Shown in pieces: positions 10,660 through 23,118 of a stretch of 64,000 bases of DNA. Under the pieces are notes generated by a model. The model worked only from the letters and a program-made list of their open reading frames with translations, was not told the DNA's origin and made no database searches. The translations under genes were made by a program, and so were the position numbers. Origin of the DNA: Jaapia argillacea MUCL 33604 (taxonomy: Eukaryota > Basidiomycota > Agaricomycetes > Jaapiales > Jaapiaceae); the NCBI GenBank assembly GCA_000697665.1, contig KL197709.1, positions 1,844,538-1,908,537 on the forward strand. The letters are read 5' to 3'. How positions within the stretch are numbered: the stretch's first letter is position 1; each line of letters starts with the position of its first letter.

Positions 10660-13600
10660 ATGCAGACGATACTTCATGCCGTCTTCTCGAACGTCGTCGC
10701 ATGCTTGAACACCCTTTTCTTGTCAACCCCTGAGAAGTCTCTCTGGTCAGCATGTCTCATTTGGGTTGTCCGGGTAGTGACATTCGCCCTTCTCCTGAGG
10801 ACATACATCGTACCTTCAATCCTCCGCATCTTCTCCAACAGCATTCGAGTGCGGAGCATTAGTCTACGATCAATTCGTGGCATCTACTTCAAAGCGGGGA
10901 TGAGGACATGGCACGTGGAGAGGATTCGGTGGTCCTATCACAGTCCTTGCGCCGAATCGGATAGCAGGATATCTGTGAGGATTGAGGGGTTGAAGTTGGA
11001 GATTGATGGAACACAAACGTCGGTGGCGGATACCGAGGTTCGTGAGCCTCGCTCTTGGACCGACCTTAGGCTCCCTACGCGCTCGGACTTTGCGCTGTCG
11101 CCCGTCGGCGTGTGGATTCGATTCTTCGCCGCGTCCGTATACTCCCTCCTTGAACCCAAGCTTCGACCTGTCCTTCGAATCGCCTTTGTCACGTCCCTCC
11201 GACTCTTGATCCGCCTCGTACCTCCCCTCACGCAGATATTTGAATTCGAACTTGACTCGGCTGTCATTACATTCGCTGCCCTATCGGGCGCTTCAGTGGT
11301 CATTAAAGACGCCACCCTCCACACGAAGGTCGCGTTCACTCAACTTGAGAATGTCATATTCTCTGAAGCGAAAGAGGTTGGACCGCCCAGGAGAAGACAT
11401 ACCCGATTCAAGAGCGTCATAGACTGGAAGGACAAGCTTTCGAACAGTGTAGAGAGGGCATGGGAGAGGGCGTGGGGAAAAACGCAAGGATCTGCGAGTA
11501 TCAACCTCAAGGTTCATCGAGTTACTGGGTTTAACCGTCCGTTTCCAACGTCAATGTTACTCAGCTTGGCAGCCATGGGAGGTTCGTATCATTTCCGAAT
11601 ATCTTAGTCAGTGTGATAACCTCTGCTTGTTGCTTATAGCCGGACTCCCCCTTGGGTCGTGCTTCAACTTCCCAGGCGTTCTCGATTTCATGGCATCCGT
11701 CCGGTTTAATCCAAGACTGGGAGATTTGGAGCCTCACAGTTTGAAAACTGCCTTGAAGGTTGATGCCATCCATGTGGACGTCGACTCCATATTCGCATTA
11801 CTAGCACAATGGAAGAGCGTTCAAGACGCACAGAAGTCTGCAGAACCCATGAGCCCACTCAGCCCGAGTGCCCAGGGTCATGTGCTCTCTCCCTCGCCAT
11901 CGATGGCAACTGTAGCCTCCCCCTCTCCGGCCTCCCGAACGAAAGCCTGGAGAGAGTCCTTCTATGTAAGACGTCCTCAGTTTTGGGAACCATTGTCTAA
12001 TCCTTCTTGCAAGGGAACTGCTTTGTTACGACGTAAGCGGAAGCCTATCGTTGTCCACCGAGTTTCTCGTGTTAAGCATTCAGTGAATATTACGTCCTCC
12101 TTCGTTCCACAATAACACTAATTGCGCTGTTTCTCAGGCGCTGCTATCCGTTCTGGAATCAGCGGAGTTGAGGATCTCAACCATTTGTGCCATCCACAAA
12201 GTTGACCGGCGACTGGAAGGGACCAATGTCATTTACAAGGCAACGGCCTCGGACATTTCTTTCGGAGCTCACTTAAGCAATCCACAAAGGGGCAAGTTAC
12301 ATGCGAAGTGGTTGGGAACCCATGACACAAAGAAGCCAGATCACAACCCAGACGCTTACGCTTTCGTATTCGTTGTCGATCAAATCTCTGTCGACCAGAT
12401 CATCAAGAACTCTTCGACGAAAGTATTCCCTGTGCTCTCCGTCGGTCGCACAGAGCTGCAGATATTGATTTCTGAATGGCCTTCGTCCTGGCTACGGGGA
12501 ACCTCGTACATGACCGGGAACCCGAATGGACCATTCCTCGGGGTGCGTTTCACCGTAGCTAGTGTTGTCGCACAATATCGTTTGGGTGATCTACGAAGAC
12601 TGTTTGAACACAAGGATATGTCATACAAACCGTCATCCAAGCCCTCACCAGTCCCCGATGTACTCTCCCCCATGCCTCGATTTTCGATCGAGGTCGAGAT
12701 CGGTGACCTTGTTGGGCGTTTGGTTGACGAAGATTCAGTTTCCGGCGGCAATCGTATTGTCTTGGAGGGGCAGAGTGGAGGTATCGTGTGCTCATCCGAG
12801 TCTCATTTCACGTCGGTCATCGACCGATACCGTGGGCATTCAACAGATGATCTTTCTGCCGACATATCTCGAGTCCGCTTGGACATGGTCGCTTCCATCA
12901 TGCTTCAGTCGCCTTGTGTGCGGCTCTTACCTCGAGACGCCCACGATAAGACCTCCATCACCACTTCCGCCAGCGATCAGGGCTCCCCGATCTTTTACAT
13001 CGAGACGCTTGAGATGAAAGTGAAGGGTAGCGCATTGGGCCATGTGACCGAAGTACCCAGCACAGCAATATCTCTGGATTGCCAATCGGCGCTCATCGAC
13101 GCACACTGCGCATCGGATGCCATCACCATTGAACTCTGGCAACCGGATGTTGTTGAAGCCGTGCGGGAGGTTTTGGCTGCCTTACAAAGTCCGACTCAGC
13201 AGTCGCACCAGCAGCCAAGCAGACAGTCTCTGGACAAACTCCCATTTGGATTATCGGCCTCGTTCAGCGTCGCGCGCGTCGCAATTATGTTGTGCGGACA
13301 TGACATCAACCCTACTGACGCCTTGGAGCTGGGGAGGGGCATCAAATTAAGCACGGGTTTTTCAGTCCAGTACTCAGCCTTACAACCTCAGCACTTGTGG
13401 GATTTCGCCCCTCGTCACCAACAGAGCGAGATGCGGTCGAAATTATACCTCTCCGAAGAACACATCGCGGCCGCTGCAAGGTCGGCCCGTGTGGAGAAGG
13501 CCGATACCGCGTTCCTGCGAATTCAATGCTGGGACATTACCATTCGTAGTGCGGTCTCAACACAATTCGAATTTGCCAATTTCCCGCAAAAGCAGGACAA

Positions 13601-16600
13601 GTATCTGGACGAGCCCTATTCTTACCAGGACTTCATGGCGATTTCACGTGTGCGGATTGATGTCGCCCTTAGCACACAACGAGGGGGCGCCTTCCCCATA
13701 TTCAAGGATCACGACATGTGTCACGTCTCTCTCGAGCTGTCGCGGCTCAATGGAACGTTCCGGGTCTACCACATCTACAGCCTGCTCTTAGCGGTGAAGG
13801 TACTCCAGACCCTGAAACCCCCTGCCCAGCCCTCTGCCCGTCCCAGAGGAAATAGCCATGTGTCATATTCATTCCGGGGAAAGGTCCAAGTGGCTCAGTT
13901 CCTGTGGATCTTCTCAGAGGATCAGAGATTGTGCACTCGTGTGGATTCCATCGTGTCCAACTATTCTCCGGGACAAACTGTCAGTCTCCGATGGGCTCGA
14001 ATCTTATTCTGGGTACCTCTGCCTCCCAACCCAAAGAATCCGCCGGAGGAGATTTTGTGGAGCGAGTTGGGCCGTTTGCTGGAAGGGAGTGTCGCACTGC
14101 CTGTCAGGCCTGATGGACCTCAGATAATCTCCGTTGATATCGAATGCGCCCGACTACACCTCCCACACGACTACGTGATCGCAGACCTGATTCAACAAAT
14201 CAGTATCAATCTCAAGGCCCTGCGACATTTGCAACTGACTGTTTCCGACGGAAAATACTCAGAAATAGCTGAGCCTGAAGCAGAGGCAGCGAAGTCCATG
14301 CCTGACCTCAGGCTACATATCAAGTCTTTGACGCTGGAAGCTTCGGACGATCCCTTCGAGAGCAAGCTTGGTTTGATATACCAGACAGGCTTCGTCTCGA
14401 CAAAAGTAAGGGAAACACGGAACCAGGCCTTTGAGTCGAAAGCCACAACAGTCTTGGCGGCAGAAGACCCCGACGCTGTTGTCCCTCCCGACGCAGAAAA
14501 TGGTTACCATTTCACCTCCGCTGCATCCGTTTCCATTCAGGAAGCACACGAGCGTCTGCTGGGGGTGCATTCTGCCGATTGGATCCAAAGGCATCGGCGT
14601 TTCAAAGCAAAACAAATCGAAAGGGAGGCGGCCGCATCTCATAGTTTCTGCCAAGCGTCTACATCGCACAGTAATACGAGGGTACCCAATATCGTTCGAG
14701 TTGTTCCCGTACATGGTGGACCCCCTTTAGTGAGGGTCGCTATCGTCGAATTGTCTTTGCGTGCATCACCCCCCAGTTTCACACAGGAGAATCTCCCTGA
14801 ATTTCTCCACCATCGAGGACGATTACCACTTCAAACACAGTATTCTCTCTTGATCCCCATGCACCTTAACTTTGCCCTAAACTCTTTGAAGATATCTCTT
14901 CGAGACTATCCCCTACCTCTTCTGCATGTTCCTCCTCGCCAGGAGCCATCTTCAGCATCTCTGGAGTTTGACACGGATTTGGTGATCGCGGAGGAGATGG
15001 GGACTTCCCTCTCAGTGGACTGGCTGGAATGTTCCGTGCTGGATGCGAAAGCGGGAGACGTGGGAGGTGCTGGATTTTCAATCCGAGTTCCAAAGACGAT
15101 CATGCCAGTCAAGACATACGCGACCCCCCTTGTCAAGGTCACCGCCGATCGCGTCACTGACTTCTCGTGGGGAGTGAGTTACGGCCCAGCCACGCAGGAT
15201 CTAATGAGGGTGGTCGACACATTAACGACCTCCCCCAAGGATTGTTCCCCTGCTGTTGGCTTCTGGGATAAAGTAAGCGGTTCAGTTGTGGATCTTAGCA
15301 AATACTCAAATTCGTCGTAGCTTCGACTCTCTTTCCACTGGGAAATCAGAGTACACTTCGCCGACGAGGTTCATTTGCATATGAAAGGTGTGTTGGCACT
15401 GAGAGATGCTAGATGACTTTCTGAGCTCATGTGCTTAGGCTCTCGAGACCCCTACGATGTTGCTCACCATGGCGCTGGCTTTGCTTTATGCTGGCAAGGC
15501 AAGCCGCGGTTGAACATCGGGGTGGACAATCCCGAGCGGGAGCTTGTTCAACTTACCAGTGAGAATATGTTACTAGTCATCCCGAAGTACAACATTCCCT
15601 TATCTTTTTGCGAATTCGAGTTGATGCCTCCTCGTCAGCCTCGAAAGTGACTCCCTTCCACGGGCTTCATCCCTTCGATCTTCAGGGACCTCTCTGAACC
15701 AACCCACCGAACTCCGTCAGGCGAGAAAGGTTTGTGCTAAGCTTGGGGCAGGTGTCCGTTTTGGTGTCGGCTTTCTGATGGAGAGAGCCTGTGGCCCTGA
15801 ATGTGGCTCCTGCCGTGGATCGCCATTCTACCGCAAATGCCGTTTTTTCGACTTCAAGCCGCATTATCAAGTCATTCTCGAACAGAAGTCTCATCCGCCG
15901 CTCGTGAAGGTCAGTCCATACAATGATCTTGAGAGATATGTACTTACGGCTTTATCTCAGACTTTTCAAGACTCCTTCAATGATTTTCGATCAGACTTCA
16001 TACATATGTCGATCTCATTAACATCATCGCTCAACGAAGCTGAACGCCAGTCACCCACCGCCTTCAGCAGTTTTCACCTTAGCCCACAAATGTTTTCCCA
16101 CTTCTGGTCATGGTGGATGTTGTTCGACGGAGATTCCTTGCCAATCCGGCAGGGGAATATTCACGCGATGAGCAGACCACCCTCCCCCAAGTTCACCAGA
16201 CATCTAGCCACCTTGAAGTACCGTATCGGAGTGGAGCAGCTCTTCATCTCCCACTCCTACATCGATGATTCAAGCGAATCTTGGGCAGATGGCATAACAC
16301 CCTTTGTTGGGATGAAAGCCCTGATCGGTCAGTTCCACGCAGATATGCACCAAAGAGAGCAGGAAGTCATCGTTCCTGGATCTATCCCTGGGACCACGAA
16401 GGTGACATTTCACAAGAAGTTTTATGCAGCCGAAGTCGTCTTGAAAGAGCTGGATTTACGAGCAATACTTGCCACCTTCAAGGAGCCCATGAAGAGATCG
16501 GTTCCTTTGCAGACTTCCCTACAGGGCAGTAGGTTTAGTGCGCGCACAACATCCTCCGAACCCCCGTCCCATTGGATTGACATGGATGACTTTGTGGAGA

Positions 16601-19600
16601 CGGACTTCCGCCCAGCCGGCACCCCCATTGTGCAATTGATTCCTGTGGCGGCTTGCCCTCGTTTCACTTACTTCAAAGGATCGCATCATTCGCGACATCC
16701 CCAGAGTGGCTCGGATACCTGCAAGTTTGGCGAAGAAGATTCACATATTTGCTTCTTGGGAAAGGAATCATGTATGTGCCGACCCTTTTCTGTCCGCCTC
16801 AGCTCACCATCCTATCGCAGCCGTCTCTCAGATTCAGATAGAGCTTGCTTCAGCTCGCGTTCGAGAACTCCGCCAAGTGAAGTCTCGGGAAACCGATGCT
16901 ATGGGGTCATACAAGAATGTGGACACCACGATCCGAGACCACGATTCCCACAAGATGATCACCTTGTTGGAGGCTTATGTCGCTCACCTTCGTGCACTCG
17001 ACGCCGAGTCACGTCGACCAGGACCAGATGGCGCCCAAAATTACTACATGCCATCAGATTCCGTATCGGCGGACGAATGGGCCGAATTTGACAACGTATA
17101 TCAAGTCCATTGCCCCAAGATCTTTATGAGTAATTCTGTTCGGGATGTGAGTGAGGAATTCCAGTATCTGCCAATCGCTGACTTAGTGTGCGTAGGTCTT
17201 GTTGCAATACTATTATTGTTCTCGTTCGCGACGGGGCTTGGAGTACCATATGGCCACTCGGTTCGTACAACTCATCTGACCTAGACTTGTCCTTGACCAT
17301 CCGCCACAATAGAGCCATCAAGTATATGCGAGACCAAGCTGAAGCCGCGTTGTTATCGAGCGCTCCCCAGGAACCTGAGAAGCCTCGTGGCGCTGCCGCT
17401 AGCGCTCAAGCAGCGGCCCATGCGCTCCGGCGCATTATCACTGGAGATCCTGATGCGAAACCCTCAGTTGAAGTCAGACACGAGTCGCCGCGGCCAGCAG
17501 ATGCCCTACATCCCCTCAGCGGGTGGGGTGATGGCATATCCCTCCGACAGAGCCATTTCTGTCTCCTGCTGAAGCCCCAGATTCTGCTCCGAAGTGAAGC
17601 TAGCCCTGACTCTGTCTCTGTGCTCGCCGCGGTCCAGGCGAAACTCCAATCCCTTGCCATCATGGATCAAGCAAATATGGATGATCCTGTGAACGGCAAG
17701 ATAATGTCGAGGTGTGTGGTGGACCATATTCCTACATACATCCAGCTAACTTCCAACGTTAGGACCTACACATCACTAACTGGCCTTCAAGCATTCTATC
17801 CATGTGATGGAGGCCGCCGCGACGAGGGATGCGTTCCACTTGAAGTCCTCGTCGACCTGAGATGCGAGAGTAAAGATTTCGATCGCCTAGTGCCTCAAAC
17901 TGACGCTACATTCCGCTATGACAAGTTCAACCGGTTGCGACTGAGGAACAACCTCACATCCATTGCGCCAACATCCGACCCGGGAAACAGTCACTTGCAA
18001 CACCAAACCGTTCGTGTCCCGGCGATACTTGACCGAGTACTGTTGCTGATGTCGGTGCTATAGGATCTAGTCCAGGTCAATGTCCCGCGATTCACAGTTT
18101 CAGCCAACGAGAAACACTTTCAGTCGATTTCCACCATTATCACCGATCTCGTCCTGTTCTCGGACGCTGCGCACAAGACTCGTTTGGACAAACTGGAAAC
18201 CCTACTCTTCAGTTATGACTTTACTGATCTTGGTGAAGCGGCTGGAGTTGTGGCTGATCTGCAATCTCGTATTAGGGAAGTCGTGGAGATTGAACGTGCG
18301 GTTGGTCCGCGCCTCCGTAGGCATGGTGATGAAGGGAAGGCTGAGTTGCTCAGAATCAAGGCCCATACGCTGCTTCTAGCGGACGAGCTAAATCTGATCT
18401 TCGACGCAATAAAACTGGCCCAGGATAAGGCTGACGGTCACACAGAGCAGAAGTCGGCTCTTCTACTCCGAACATCATCTTCAGAGATATCGTGGAGAAT
18501 GCTTGATGACGCCCGAGACTTGCTCGCCAAGTTATCTCTTCAAAAGATAGACTATTCCTGGCTCAATCGGCAAGACAGCTCGACTGAGAACAACCTATCC
18601 GTTGGAGATCTTCAAGCATTTGATGGATCACCTGGGGCAGCATGGACAGAGATCATCGCAAAACACGACGAACCTTCAAATCATCCATTAGTCAAGGTAA
18701 TACTGTCTCCATTCTTCGCCAGTCACTCCCACTCAATTACCGTGGTTAGCGAGGTCTATTTCTATTGGCGAATTGGATTGTTCTGGCGCCGGTTGGCGGA
18801 ATCACGATATACGAGGACTTCGACCTGAAATTTCATCCGATGAAGCTACAAATCGATACGAAAGTGGGACAAAGGATTATGGAGTACGTTTGGCCGGCTC
18901 GCAAGAATCGACGCCAGATCGAATCTCAAGAGGAGCATAATCTCACAAACTCGGATTCTGACGAGGACGACCCTGTCTTGAAGACTCAGGCACCAATGCG
19001 ATCTTCTTTGGAATTACCTAGGCCAATACCTCATTCCCGGATGTCTGGGAATATATTGGCCCCACCTCTTCGTCGATTGGGCGCATCACGATCGTTCACT
19101 GATCTTCGGAGCGCAGCTTCTGACACCTTTCATTTCTCCAAGATGCAGCGAACGCCATCCAGCTACCGTGAAGATCCATTACAGTCCAGCGCTTCCGCGG
19201 GACAGCTACAGCGAACGAAAGTCGAGAGCCCGACTAGAATATCCTTTGGGAGAGAGGGTAACGACGCTGCTGAAATGAGAACTCGGTCCTCCCAGAAATC
19301 CTTCATCAGAGTCAGAGTGGACAGGTATGCAGTCCTATACTTCAACGAGATGTATCTGGTTCTGACCATATTCCAGCTTGCATCTGCTGCTTAGCATCAT
19401 GAAGGAGGATTCGTTCTTGTGTCGCGATGCACACATCAGGACCCGTGAGCTTGTGTACCGTAATCAAACTTGGAGCGTAAGTTGATCTGCCTTCCACTTT
19501 GGAGTGGGTGCTGAGCTTCTCTTGGTAGTTCGATGAATTGGTGGATCAATTTATCCCTTCAGATCCCAGTTGGAAGGGTTGGGTCAAGCTAGCTTTCCAA

Positions 19601-20126
19601 CAACCTTTGATTCCAGTCATTCCCGTCGCCAGAGAACTCTTCTCCAAAACTCAATGGATTCCATCGAAGGGGAAATCGAATATAGAAGGCCAAGAGTCGT
19701 CACCTAATGTCCTGATCCGATCCACACCTATCGGAAGTGACTCCCGCGAGAGGCGAACTTCGTCGAGGAGGCCAAGGACAGCTTCACCTTCACGGCGCCT
19801 ACGCACACTCTCTCACCGAGGCCCTGATAGGGTCACCTCCGGGCCGTTGACAACTGAGCCGTCTTCCCTGCCTGACCGTACGATTGCCTTGAATAACAGC
19901 AACGCAGATGAACGACCGGGCAGCCGCAATAGGATCTTGAAGGTCTTCACACGACGCCCGTCACGACCGAGACCTAGCATCGAATCCGACCCGTACGGCA
20001 ATAATGTAAGTGTTTTGACCGTCAATTCCTCTGAAGATGGCTAATTGTCAAACTTTGCCGAAGAACCAACGCCGTTCGAACGAGGACACGCCTCATCGAA
20101 ACCGCACCAGCCGAGAGCAGGGTTGA
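10660..20126 (+). CDS. FMP27: FMP27/SABRE/Hob (BLTP2-type) bridge-like lipid transfer protein
   Basis: A single gene of about 9.5 kb encodes roughly 2,900 residues. The N-terminus has a membrane anchor (ACLIWVVRVVTFALLLRTYI) followed by the family signature RSISLRSIRGIYFKAG. The FMP27 GFWDK motif is at about 15257-15271 (VGFWDK). It continues across an intron into LRLSFHWEIRVHFADEVHLH and then DPYDVAHHGAGFALCWQGKP. Further on come PSPKFTRHLATLKYRIGVEQ and, near 18.8 kb, LAPVGGITIYEDFDLKFHP and QIDTKVGQRIMEYVWPARKN. The tail is a Ser/Arg-rich low-complexity region. Known relatives form a hydrophobic groove at ER-plasma membrane contacts. One intron (11966-12137) is unusually long at 172 nt. 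The end assumes a GTAAGTG intron at 20009; without it the stop is at 20041-20043. Confidence 0.92.
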
Positions 20127-20458
20127 AAATGCCTGCGCTTCCTCGATTCCTCGATTATCATTATTCACCATCTATTTTACATGTACGAGCTATTATCTAG
20201 ACTAACGCACTGTAGTCCATCTGCTATCAACTCTCTTTGAAAGTAATCGTTTATGTTTCTGTGTACTTACGTGGGATGGTTCACCATGTCCGCCGTACGC
20301 CGTGGGCACGTGGGCAAATGACGAGACACTTAGACCCCAGAAACGGTAATTGGTGGCTAGCTCTCGAGTCTTGACCGAACTTGTGCTGCTCATGTTTGCC
20401 TCTACGCTTTCATTGCAATCCTAGACTTGCCACCTTACGACCATCCAACGAATCCACC
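20127..20458. other. Intergenic region between FMP27 and the DUF2985 gene
   Basis: Terminator of FMP27 and promoter of the next plus-strand gene. Nothing else was recognised. Confidence 0.5.
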
Positions 20459-22745
20459 ATGCCTTCCGTCAGAGTCAAAAGAAGCCAGTACGCTTCCCTT
20501 CGCGATGATGCTCTCGACGTACCCCCTCCCACAACCCGACCACGAAGTCGGACCCTTGCCGAAATATTCAATTCCGCTTCCCTCACCGGTTCCCCTCCCC
20601 CTCCCCCCTCGCCTACGCCTGCGGCTTTGAACGTTGCGCAGGACGGTCCCTCACATGACATCCCACTCGAAGGACGTCCTCGAACCTTCAGTGATCCAGG
20701 TACCCGACCGATAGGTCGCCCCCGTTCGGGCAGCAAAGTGTCCCACCATATAAGGGGAGCCCCAGGACAAAGAGAATTTCGAAGCAGAAGAGGAGACGAC
20801 GGGCGTCCTCCACCTTCCCGTGATAGCATGATCTCTATGGAAGGTGCACAGGCAGAGGTTCTCATGCCATCCGATGGCCACCCCGGCCGCATAGAAAGTG
20901 TCCTGAGTCTGGGACACTCCACCAATCACGAAGGAGCATTGGAGGACGATAACCTTCACGAGGATGATATCGTCGAACACCTGGATGTCATCGGTTTGTG
21001 GCTGCACCCCATCTGACAGATTACCCCCTCACACTCGCCTCGTAGATCCACAAATATCATGTGTTTCTAATTTGACCAACGCAGCCAACTCGATTCTTAT
21101 GTGAGTGTTGGCCTTGGACATGTAGTTCTCTGTCTAACCCATCAATCCTTAGCCCTCCATTGTCGTTTTACTCCCGGAAACCCTGCATTGTGCTATCTTG
21201 TCCACCTCCACTAACTGATGTAGAGAGGGCGTCACACAAGACTCACGATGACAACCTAGATCGTCATGTAGAGGACATTCTTTCCAAGCGACAACGTTTC
21301 CGGCGGACGATGAGAGGCGTCTGGGACTTCGTCAAGACACGTTCGTATCCTTTCAATAGCATCAGCATTCTCATATCATTGTATCATTGACATCCTTCCT
21401 CCAATACTAGCTCTAGGTGTAAGTTCTAGCAATATGCTCGCCCCTGATGGTTTCTGACCTCCAGACAGTTCATCACAGCTGTTTACGGATTTCTAGTAGG
21501 TATGTATGATCCTCCTTCAAGAGTGCGCATATATCTCATGTTGCTTCAAGCCTTTTGGGGAGCCGCTATTGTGTTATTCTTGGCCAGAATCATTAATCTT
21601 CACAACTCCAACACTCAAGGCTTTTGGATTGAAGTGTCCTCGCAGATTGAGAATGGTGCGTCGCGACGTGGATCATTCTGACTGCTGCTGACTTTTGTGC
21701 AGGTCTATTCACCGTTACTGGCGTTGGGCTCATTCCTTGGAGGGTTAGGGATACATACCGTGCCTACATCGCTTCATGAGAGCAAACTTTCAAACTAACG
21801 CTACTCATCTTGACAGGGATATACAAGATTTGGCACTACAAACGACGAACCAGGAAACTTCGCCAAGAAGCAAAACTTCCGACGTTATTCGACGAAGATG
21901 ATTTGCCTGACCCGGTTTACGATAACAATTACGTTCATGTATTGAGTGATAAGGAGCAGGCGGATTTGCATTATCGTTAGTTTCGCTTGCCTTCCGATTC
22001 CCTGATGCTAACTACTTGTCTCAGAACAAATTCAGTTTATGAAGTCTCAAACGTGGTATCGACCGCATGGAACAGAAACCCACCGCGTATGACACTTGAC
22101 CTCTTCACAAGTCCTTACCCTAACGTGTCTCATATCCTCATCACAGGCTTTCCCAATCAAGTTCGTCTTCAAGACTTATTTGTCTCCTCATATTCAACTC
22201 TGACCGCGATTCCCAGCACTGCACTCCTCATATGCTCCTTGGTTGATGGAAATTCCTTCTTCCAAGTGGGTTATTCATTTACTTTGGATGCCACCACTCC
22301 TCTAACGCACATTCAAGGTCATCCTATGTGGTACCATGTGGGGCTTGAATCGGTAGGTTGATATTCTGTGCCCCTTTATGTTAAAGATTTGAACGTAGTC
22401 CATAGGTTTCAACGACCTCCCTGGAGCACTGGTATCCTCATACCCGCAAGCTTCCTCTGTGGCATCATGGCCGCGGTATTTATCTGGAAAGGTGGGCAGA
22501 AGACGAAGCGGTGTGACCAGGTGGAAGCACGATTACGGTCGGCACTGGCTATGGATACGGATAGCCAGGAGGACCCCTCTGCTCCCAAAGAGCCAGAGTC
22601 AACTCCGACCTTGTTGCTGAATGGTCGGTCACCCGAGGGGAATGGTGTTAATCATGATCATCCACCAGGCCTTCGAGGCGACGATTCAATTATCATCGAG
22701 GAAAAGATGACTATTCCCCCAATACATGATCCCCCTTCGATTTGA
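20459..22745 (+). CDS. DUF2985 integral membrane protein
   Basis: The ATG lies in ATCCACCATGCC. Residues 1-180 are disordered, Pro/Arg/Ser-rich and probably cytosolic. Membrane segments follow: FITAVYGFLVAFWGAAIVLF then the signature LFTVTGVGLIPWRVRDTYR and IYKIWHYKRRTRKLRQEA. Later exons give NTALLICSLVDGNSFFQ, VILCGTMWGLNR and IPASFLCGIMAAVFIWKGGQ, then a soluble acidic tail ending PPIHDPPSI. This is the standard order for fungal DUF2985 proteins, whose function is unknown. The family peptide KTPLGFI is restored only if an 8-nt exon (21411-21418) is included. The gene converges on MET6, with 373 bp between stop codons. Confidence 0.88.
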
Positions 22746-23118
22746 CGTGTGATTGATGATATCTCCTGTTGTATCTTGTCTATCTTCATCTGTGTGCTTC
22801 ATTGTTCCCTGATTTCACAGACGAGTACGTTGGTAGTGGAATATAGAATACATTGCATTTCGTGGATTGTTGAAATCCAATACCGTAATACTACTAAAAC
22901 AACAACGCGAAGCTCCTGCCCTCTTACATAGTCTGGGGCACTCAGCGAGGCACGATAGCAGCATCTTCCCCTCATCCCCTTCACATCGACCACTCCGTGG
23001 CGCTATCAAGATCCGAGAACGCTACAACTACCGAAGGTTAAATACTCAGCGCACTTTTGAATGCAGTCTGATAAATTAACCAGAATGTGGTCGCTGTTGA
23101 AGCGTTATGATGGTGCAT
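22746..23118. other. Convergent 3' intergenic region (DUF2985 gene / MET6)
   Basis: Both neighbouring genes end here. Small open frames on both strands have no family resemblance and are not called. Confidence 0.5.
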
